DNA of 64,000 nucleotides from Bradyrhizobium nitroreducens (GTDB lineage Bacteria > Pseudomonadota > Alphaproteobacteria > Rhizobiales > Xanthobacteraceae). The position numbers were made by a program, and so were the translations under genes. Where the stretch lies: NCBI RefSeq assembly GCF_002776695.1, contig NZ_LFJC01000003.1:3872543-3936542 (forward strand), in the 5' to 3' direction. Numbering within the stretch: position 1 is the first letter of the stretch; the number at the start of each line of letters is the position of its first letter. Positions 59,287 through 64,000 of this stretch are shown here, piece by piece. Under the pieces are notes generated by a model that was not told the DNA's origin, did no database searches, and saw only the letters and a program-made list of their open reading frames with translations.

Positions 59287-60701
59287 TTGTGCTCTCCCGT
59301 CGCATGGTCCGGTCCGGGAGCTGGAGGCGCGGCCTCGGCAAAGCCCTTGAGCGCGGCCTTGAGATTGCTTTCCGCATCGATCAGGAAGTTGGCGGATGTG
59401 ACCACGGCCTCGCCGTCCGCGAGCCCGTCGCGCACCTCGATGTAACCGCCGCCGCGCCGGCCGAGCTTCACCTCGCGCGGCTCGAAGCGCCCTTCCCCCT
59501 TGTCGACGAGGACGGCCTGGCGCGTGCCGGTGTCGAGCACGGAGCTGTCCTGGATCACCAGCACGGGCGCGGCATCGGCGGTGTCGATGTTGGCATCGAC
59601 ATACATGTCCGGCAGCAGCGCCGCATCTGGATTGGCAAGCTCTATCCGGACGCGCACCGTCCTGGTGTCGCGGTTCACCTGCGGATAGACGACGGCGATC
59701 TTGCCGCTGAAGACGCGGCCGGGAAAGCTCCGCGCGCGCACCGCCACGGACTGCCCGACCGCGACATTGCCGAGATCGCGTTCGGCAACGTCGACCAGGG
59801 CCCAGACGACCGAGGTGTCGGCGATCCGGAACAGCACGTCGCCGGGATTGGCCCTCATGCCGTCGATCGCGTTGCGCTCGAGCACGATGCCATCGCGCGG
59901 CGCCGACCAATGGATGGTAACGGGCGCGATGCGCGTCCGCTCCATCTCGGCGATGACCGGCTCGGGGACATCGAGATTGACCAGCCGTTGCCGCGAGCCG
60001 CGGCCGTAGACCTCGACGCCGCCCACCGTCTTCGAGGTGATCGTCGCGAGATATTCGGCCGCTGCGGAGGCGACGGCCGAACTGTAGATCTCCATCAGCG
60101 GCTGACCCGCCTTCACGCGCGTGCCGGTGGTGACGTCGGCGACCTTCTGCACAAAGCTTTCCGCGCGCATCGCGATCACCGACACGCGGCGCTCGTCGAG
60201 CTGGATCGTGCCGGGCGCCTTGACCGCCACGCGGATCGCGCGGCGCTCGACCGGCTCGGATTTCACGCCGGTGCGCTGGATCTTGCCCGGCGACAGCTTC
60301 ACCGTGCCGTCGTCGGCGTCATCGCCTTCGTAGACGGGGACGTAGTTCATCCCCATCGGATCCTTCTTCGGCACCGGCGAGGTGTCGGGCAGGCCCATGG
60401 GATTGCGATAATAGAGGATCTTTCGCGATGATTCCGCCTGCGCCGGCTTCGGAGCCGCCGCTGCCACCTGATCGTCGTCGTAGACCGGCAGATAGTCGCG
60501 GCCGCGGTCGTCCTTCCTCGGACCGGCGGACCACAGCGGCGCGCCGCTGGGATCGCGATAGTAGAGCGGAGTTCGCTCCGCCTGGGCCGCAGCCGGGGAC
60601 ACCTCGGCATGAACGGACCAGCGTCCGTCGTTCGAGGACCAGTAAGCGAAGGCGAGGCCACCGCCGAGAGCGAGAATCGTCAGGAGACGCAGCGTCTTCA
60701 T
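59283..60701 (-). CDS. cusB: CusB-type periplasmic adaptor with two metal-binding modules
   Basis: A 472-aa membrane-fusion protein with an N-terminal signal or anchor (LRLLTILALGGGLAFAYW). Two heavy-metal-binding modules lie in the N-terminal third. The second, near residues 95-127, is canonical (LYYRNPMGLPDTSPVPKKDPMGMNY has both methionine-bearing PMG segments). The first, near 46-77, keeps the frame (LYYRDPSGAPLWSAGPRKDDRGRDY) but has lost the methionines. The rest shows the usual beta-barrel, lipoyl and alpha-hairpin order (APGTIQLDERRVSVIAMRAE, VTTGTRVKAGQPL, DGIVLERNAIDGMRANPGD). It links the CusA-type pump to an outer-membrane channel and may hand over Cu+/Ag+. It overlaps the pump gene by 4 nt. 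Confidence 0.9.
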   Translation of the reverse strand: MKTLRLLTILALGGGLAFAYWSSNDGRWSVHAEVSPAAAQAERTPLYYRDPSGAPLWSAGPRKDDRGRDYLPVYDDDQVAAAAPKPAQAESSRKILYYRNPMGLPDTSPVPKKDPMGMNYVPVYEGDDADDGTVKLSPGKIQRTGVKSEPVERRAIRVAVKAPGTIQLDERRVSVIAMRAESFVQKVADVTTGTRVKAGQPLMEIYSSAVASAAAEYLATITSKTVGGVEVYGRGSRQRLVNLDVPEPVIAEMERTRIAPVTIHWSAPRDGIVLERNAIDGMRANPGDVLFRIADTSVVWALVDVAERDLGNVAVGQSVAVRARSFPGRVFSGKIAVVYPQVNRDTRTVRVRIELANPDAALLPDMYVDANIDTADAAPVLVIQDSSVLDTGTRQAVLVDKGEGRFEPREVKLGRRGGGYIEVRDGLADGEAVVTSANFLIDAESNLKAALKGFAEAAPPAPGPDHATGEHK

Positions 60702-60780
60702 GATGTGTCTTCGCGCGGCGTGCGCGCGTCCATGTGAATGGGAAAGAGGGGTTCGGACGCCGCTTGCGGCGTCCGAACGC

Positions 60781-61173
60781 TCACTTGGTCGCCGTGACGA
60801 TCACCTTGCCGGTGACCGTCTCCGCCTCGCCCTGCACTTTCGCCGACAGCGTCACCTGGTAGCGGCCCGCCATCGGCAGGTCCGTCCGGAAGGCGTAGAC
60901 GCCCGGCTCCTGCGAGGGCAGCGGCGCCACGGCCGATTCCATCTCGGCCATCCCGTCCGGGGCCATGTCGACGCGGGTCTTGAAGATGACTGCATCGGCG
61001 ACCGGCTTGCCGGTCTGCTTGTTGGTCAGCCGAACCGAGAGCGTGACGTCGTCGCCCTTCTTCATTTGCGCAGTTACGGGCTCGAAGGCGTAGTCGCCAG
61101 CGCCCGCCATCGCGGCGGAAACGGCAAGCGAAAGGGTGGCGGCGAGCGCCGCAGTGCTGAATTTGGCAAGCAT
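60781..61173 (-). CDS. FixH/YtkA-like exported protein in the copper operon
   Basis: A 130-aa protein with a signal peptide (MLAKFSTAALAATLSLAVSA, cleavage near AMAG). The mature part is an immunoglobulin-like beta sandwich of the FixH/YtkA type: DYAFEPVTAQMKKGDDVTLS, then VADAVIFKTRVDMAPDGMAEM and PGVYAFRTDLPMAGRYQVTL. The methionines in DMAPDGMAEM and DLPMAGR resemble those used by periplasmic copper proteins such as PCuAC- and CopC-like carriers. It lies 79 bp upstream of the cusB-type gene and is likely in the same operon. It may carry copper or assist the adaptor. AGGA precedes the ATG. Confidence 0.78.
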   Translation of the reverse strand: MLAKFSTAALAATLSLAVSAAMAGAGDYAFEPVTAQMKKGDDVTLSVRLTNKQTGKPVADAVIFKTRVDMAPDGMAEMESAVAPLPSQEPGVYAFRTDLPMAGRYQVTLSAKVQGEAETVTGKVIVTATK

Positions 61174-61275
61174 TGTCCTGTCCTCATGATCTGATCTTTC
61201 GCCGTGGCGCAGGAAGCGCGCACGTCAGTCCTCGCGCGCGCGGCAGGCCGCACGCGTCTTCAGGGCTTGGCGAGA

Positions 61276-61641
61276 TCAGGTTCGAGGAGGCCGGAAGGGA
61301 GGACTGCCGCCGCCGATGGTGACGACCTGATCCTCAGGGATGGGAAGCGTGCTGGCGGCGATGGCGAGATGGCCGAAGGCGACGGGCCTGATGTCGGCGA
61401 GCGCGATCATCCCGCCGACGCAGCAGAAACCCATCCCGCATTTATAGCCATCCGTGTTGGAGGCCGGTCCCTTCATGTCCGGGCAGCAATCGTCCATCGC
61501 CACCGCGGCGTCGGCGCTCATCTGCATGGCCGCCTGCATGTCGTCCTGCGACATGGCGAGATGGGAAGCCGACGCGCCAACGGGCAGCATCGCCAAGGAC
61601 ATGGCGATGACGAATGCCAGGATGGTACGGACGAACCGCAT
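61276..61641 (-). CDS. Small exported Cys/Met-rich protein, probable metal binder
   Basis: A 121-aa protein with a signal peptide (MRFVRTILAFVIAMSLAMLP, cleavage near ASAS). The mature part begins HLAMSQDDMQAAMQMSADA, rich in methionine, then DDCCPDMKG (C52, C53) and YKCGMGFCCVGGM (C68, C73, C74). The mix of vicinal cysteines and nearby methionines suits Cu+ or Ag+. The C-terminus is proline-rich (SPPFRPPRT). I do not recognise a named family; it recalls small DUF2946-like copper peptides. It is the first gene of the leftward series leading to the pump, 102 bp before the FixH-like gene. The ATG at 61641 is preferred over the TTG at 61644. Confidence 0.72.
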   Translation of the reverse strand: MRFVRTILAFVIAMSLAMLPVGASASHLAMSQDDMQAAMQMSADAAVAMDDCCPDMKGPASNTDGYKCGMGFCCVGGMIALADIRPVAFGHLAIAASTLPIPEDQVVTIGGGSPPFRPPRT

Positions 61642-61687
61642 CAAGATCAGCTTACCTTCGGACCGGAAACCTCACTTTTGTACCATA

Positions 61688-61701
61688 CTCCGGCGCCGGA
61701 G
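61688..61701. promoter_or_regulatory. Perfect 14-bp palindrome upstream of the copper operon
   Basis: CTCCGGCGCCGGAG is a perfect palindrome 47 bp before the first copper-operon gene and 57 bp after the end of the Bug-family gene. It could be an operator or part of a terminator for the upstream gene. No copper-sensing MerR or two-component gene is adjacent. Confidence 0.35.
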
Positions 61702-61758
61702 GCATTCGTTGATCCCGGTCAAGCATTCGTGAGCGAGGCCCGCCCCGTGGGCTCCGGC

Positions 61759-62736
61759 TCAGATCTTCGGGATCTTTGCCCGCTCCACCACGCCGGTCCA
61801 TTTGGCGATTTCGGTCTCGATCAGCTTCTTCATTTCCTCCGGCGAGCTGCCGCGAACCTCGCCGCCGACGGCCGTCTCCAGACGCTGCTTGAGCTCGGGG
61901 TCTGCCAGCGCATCCAGCGTCGCGGCATTGAGTGCGGCGATGATGGCGGGCGGCGTTCCCTTCGGCGCCAGCAGGCCGGCCCAGGTGCGCACGTCGTACC
62001 CCTTGATGCCGGCTTCCTGCACGGTCGGGACGTCGGGCAGCAGCGCGGTGCGCTTCGGCGAGGTCACCGCAAGGCCGCGGATCGCGCCGCTCTGGATCTG
62101 CGGGGCGAGCAGGACGGGCGTTCCGACGACGATGGGAACGTCGCCGCCCAGCAGCGCGGTGGTGGACTGGGAATCGCCACGATACGGCACGTGCACGATC
62201 TCGACGCCGGCGGTGGCGTTGAGCAATTCACCCGCAAGGTGATGGGTGCTGCCGAAGCCGACCGATCCGAAGCTGAGCGAACCCGGCTTGGCCTTGGCCA
62301 TGGCGATGAGCTCGCTCAGCGATTTTGCCGGGTAGTCGCTGCGCACGGCGATGACGAGCGCATAGTAGACCAGCGTCGAGATCATCTCGAAGCTTTCGGC
62401 GGGCCGGTAGGCCAGACTCTTGTAGGTCGCCGCGGAAATCGCGTGCGCGCCGGTGACGAGGCCGAGCGTGTAACCGTCAGGTGCCGCCTTGGCGACCGCG
62501 TCCGCCGCGATGTTGCCGCCGGCGCCCGGCTTGGCCTCGACGATGATCGGCTGGCCGAGCTTCTTGGAGAGCCCGTCGGCGATGATGCGCGACAGCGTGT
62601 CGGCCGCGCCGCCGGCGGCGAAGCCGTGCAGCAGGCGGATCGGGCGCGACGGATAGGCGTCGGCGAACACCGGTGTGGTCGCAAGAAAACCGCTGAGCAG
62701 AAAAATGGCCGCAGCAAGCCGCTTCATCCCTCGCAT
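61759..62736 (-). CDS. Bug/TctC family tripartite tricarboxylate transporter substrate-binding protein
   Basis: A 325-aa periplasmic binding protein with a signal peptide (MRGMKRLAAAIFLLSGFLAT, cleavage near VFAD). The Bug-family plan is clear: YPSRPIRLLHGFAAGGAADTLSR, then VEAKPGAGGNIAADAVAKA, GSVGFGSTHHLAGELL, VHVPYRGDSQSTTALLGGDV and AGIRGLAVTSPKR-like text (here GAIRGLAVTSPKR). These proteins bind carboxylates and similar small acids. No TctA/TctB membrane genes are present, which is usual for the many orphan Bug genes of this group. The ATG at 62736 has GGGAGAAG upstream. The ligand is unknown. Confidence 0.88.
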   Translation of the reverse strand: MRGMKRLAAAIFLLSGFLATTPVFADAYPSRPIRLLHGFAAGGAADTLSRIIADGLSKKLGQPIIVEAKPGAGGNIAADAVAKAAPDGYTLGLVTGAHAISAATYKSLAYRPAESFEMISTLVYYALVIAVRSDYPAKSLSELIAMAKAKPGSLSFGSVGFGSTHHLAGELLNATAGVEIVHVPYRGDSQSTTALLGGDVPIVVGTPVLLAPQIQSGAIRGLAVTSPKRTALLPDVPTVQEAGIKGYDVRTWAGLLAPKGTPPAIIAALNAATLDALADPELKQRLETAVGGEVRGSSPEEMKKLIETEIAKWTGVVERAKIPKI

Positions 62737-62817
62737 GGATGCTTCTCCCTCAATTGTTCTATCGTTGGCCGCAACGCGCGCGGCGTCTTCAAGTCGTGAT
62801 CGAAGCCGTTAAAGTGT

Positions 62818-62866
62818 GAGCATGATCCATTCGGAAAACCGCTTCACACTTTTCCGAATCATGCTC
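62818..62866. repeat. Dispersed palindromic repeat at the end of a VOC gene
   Basis: GAGCATGAT (62818-62826) pairs with ATCATGCTC (62858-62866), with TTCGGAAAA and TTTTCCGAA as a second inverted pair inside and AAGTGTGA/TCACACTT flanking. I know this as a very common repeat in Bradyrhizobium and related genera. It reaches the stop codon of the VOC gene and may form a 3'-end hairpin. Confidence 0.75.
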
Positions 62867-63771
62867 TAACGCGCGAACTCCGTGCATTCAGGCGACGGCG
62901 GCATGCCCCAGACGTCGCGTGGCAGCCCGACCCAGACTTTGGGCCGCTGCGGACGATCGCGGTGCCAGGGCCGCGGCTCGAAATAGCCGAGCGCCTCGTC
63001 GGTCATGCGGTCGAGATCGCAGAACAGCTCGACCAGATGACCATCGGGATTGCGGTGATAGATCGCGGTGTTGTGGCCGGGACCGTGGCGAACCGGGCCC
63101 CAGAGCACGGGCAGCTTGTGCCGTGCGAGATGATCGCAGGCCTGATGCATGTGCTCGGGGCCCCGCAGCTCGAAGGCGAAATGATGAAGACTGCGGACAG
63201 GCGCGCGGGCGAAGTTGAGCGTGTGATGCTCGAAGCCGCTGCGCATGAAGACGAAGCGGTCCTCGATCCAGTCGGAGACCCGCAGGCCCATCAGGTTCGC
63301 ATAAAACTCCGAAGCGGCTTTCGGATCAGGCGTGCGCAGCGCGACATGGCCGAGCTTGGCGGCGGCGAGCGCGCCGATCCGCTCCTGCGCGGGCGTCGGC
63401 GTCCAGCCCTGGATCAATTCGAAGCGCGTCCCCTCGGGGTCGCTGAAGGACAGCAGCCTGGAGACACCGGGCAGGACATCGCTGTGGATCTCGGGCCGCA
63501 GATCCGCCTGCTTCAGCGCGGCGCCCAGCGCCTCCAGCTGGACATCAGGCGATATCTCGAAAGCGATGCTCTTCAGCGCGGCATCGCCGGGCTCGATCAC
63601 GAGCGAGAGTTGCTCGGAATCGTTGGCGAGGAACAGGCGCTGTCCGTCGCGGGCAACGAGGCCAAGCCCGATCACGCCGCGGTAGTAATCGAGCAGCCGC
63701 TCCGGATCTGGCGAGGTGAAGGTCGCGTGCCGCAGCCGGGTGAAGCGTGCGATGGGTGCTTGTGTCGTCAT
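62866..63771 (-). CDS. Two-domain VOC family protein, extradiol dioxygenase-like
   Basis: A 301-aa protein with two vicinal-oxygen-chelate domains. The first begins TRLRHATFTSPDPERLLDYYR; the second begins LGHVALRTPDPKAASEFY. In the second, His in GHVALRT, His in SLHHFAFEL and Glu in GHLVELFCDL can form the 2-His-1-carboxylate iron site of type I extradiol dioxygenases. HNTAIYHRNPDGHLVEL is the usual closing block. It may cleave a catechol-like ring or act as a lyase. The ATG at 63771 is preferred; a GTG at 63783 would lengthen it by four codons. It lies directly downstream of an alcohol dehydrogenase/quinone oxidoreductase gene, probably in one transcript. Confidence 0.85.
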   Translation of the reverse strand: MTTQAPIARFTRLRHATFTSPDPERLLDYYRGVIGLGLVARDGQRLFLANDSEQLSLVIEPGDAALKSIAFEISPDVQLEALGAALKQADLRPEIHSDVLPGVSRLLSFSDPEGTRFELIQGWTPTPAQERIGALAAAKLGHVALRTPDPKAASEFYANLMGLRVSDWIEDRFVFMRSGFEHHTLNFARAPVRSLHHFAFELRGPEHMHQACDHLARHKLPVLWGPVRHGPGHNTAIYHRNPDGHLVELFCDLDRMTDEALGYFEPRPWHRDRPQRPKVWVGLPRDVWGMPPSPECTEFAR

Positions 63772-63787
63772 CGTGCGGTCCACCCCC

Positions 63788-64000
63788 TCATGGAATCATG
63801 ATGATCTTGCCGAGCGCGGAGCCCTGCTCCAGCAGCGTATGCGCCTTGCTGACCTCGTCGAGCTTCAACACCGCAGAGATGGCCGGCTTGATGGCATTGC
63901 GGCCCAGCGCCTCGATCACGCTGCGCATCAGGGCACGTCGGCCCTCGCGATCATGATCGTAAATGTGGAAAGAGAAGCAGCGTATCGCCGGACAAATGTC
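63788..64000 (-). CDS. C-terminal end of a zinc-type alcohol dehydrogenase/quinone oxidoreductase family protein
   Basis: Only the last 70 codons are in the window, ending at TGA 63788-63790. The text (FHIYDHDREGRRALMRSVIE, AISAVLKLDEVSKAHTLLEQ, then GSALGKIIMIP) matches the C-terminal end of medium-chain dehydrogenases of the quinone oxidoreductase branch, where the closing GKIxxxP is typical. The stop lies 17 bp before the VOC gene start, so both are probably co-transcribed. The catalytic and NADPH-binding parts lie beyond the right edge. Confidence 0.82.
   Translation of the reverse strand, partial: DICPAIRCFSFHIYDHDREGRRALMRSVIEALGRNAIKPAISAVLKLDEVSKAHTLLEQGSALGKIIMIP

Noticed and set aside
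56996..59377. 793-codon frame overlapping the CusA-type gene in another frame
   Set aside because: It reads the same strand out of frame and gives arginine-rich text; the CusA frame is full-length and conserved.
1..64000. CRISPR array, tRNA, rRNA, transposase or phage genes
   Set aside because: No regularly spaced direct repeats, cloverleaf sequence, rRNA blocks, DDE transposase or integrase motifs were seen.

Overview
This window looks like chromosomal DNA of a Bradyrhizobium-type alphaproteobacterium (Nitrobacteraceae). The grounds are very high G+C with strong GC3 bias, protein sequences of the Bradyrhizobium kind, and several intergenic palindromic repeats that I recognise as dispersed elements of that genus. 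I found no rRNA, tRNA, CRISPR array, transposase or phage gene. About 57 protein genes are supported, including one 30-codon gene; two run off the window edges and one short ABC-transporter remnant is decayed.

Left part (1-20.3 kb): stress signalling, chemotaxis and surface proteins. A YciI/DGPF protein is cut by the left edge. A soluble triple-PAS chemoreceptor, a DUF2846-like lipoprotein, an SDR, a small periplasmic ClpP-like protein and a 30-aa membrane peptide follow. An ECF42-type operon runs leftward (yciI, sigma factor, SRPBCC, PhnB-like VOC). Next come a GhrA-type reductase, a Cache-type chemoreceptor, a divergent tetR/GST pair sharing a 13-bp inverted repeat, an Aer-like PAS chemoreceptor, 1.5 kb of repeat-rich non-coding DNA, and a 917-aa RTX-type calcium-binding protein.

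Middle (20.4-32.2 kb): redox and detoxification. A DJ-1/PfpI protein, a diheme cytochrome c and the two isoquinoline-oxidoreductase-type molybdenum hydroxylase subunits run leftward behind an AraC regulator. Rightward are an alpha/beta hydrolase, an aldo/keto reductase, a Tat-exported VOC protein, an exported ABM-domain protein and a 976-aa winged-helix/STAND/TPR regulator. The likely theme is oxidation and clearance of carbonyl, quinone or N-heterocyclic compounds, but the substrate is unknown.

32.2-44.8 kb: a ThDP-dependent enzyme, a soluble triple-GAF histidine kinase, a DHA2 MFS exporter, a YcgN-type protein, PBP1A followed by the DUF1214/DUF1254 pair, a remnant of a GlnQ-type ATPase, a PAP2-family membrane protein and two small conserved proteins.

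45.0-61.7 kb: a metal and metalloid block. A COG2836-type membrane protein, a DUF2946-like peptide and an OprC/NosA-like TonB receptor point to copper. Two divergent arms follow: arsR1, a Cys-tailed flavoprotein and two MFS genes leftward; arsR2, LMW-PTP-type arsC, acr3 and glutaredoxin-type arsC rightward. After a GFA protein, a leftward copper/silver-efflux operon holds a Cys/Met-rich exported peptide, a FixH/YtkA-like protein, a CusB-type adaptor and a CusA-type pump.

Right edge: a Bug-family solute-binding protein, a two-domain VOC protein and the end of a zinc-type alcohol dehydrogenase/quinone oxidoreductase.

The best leads are the cysteine-armed ars arms with apparently leaderless divergent promoters, the adaptor with one canonical and one degenerate metal-binding module, the 30-aa peptide gene, and two exported proteins ending in a shared KLxICxxC motif.
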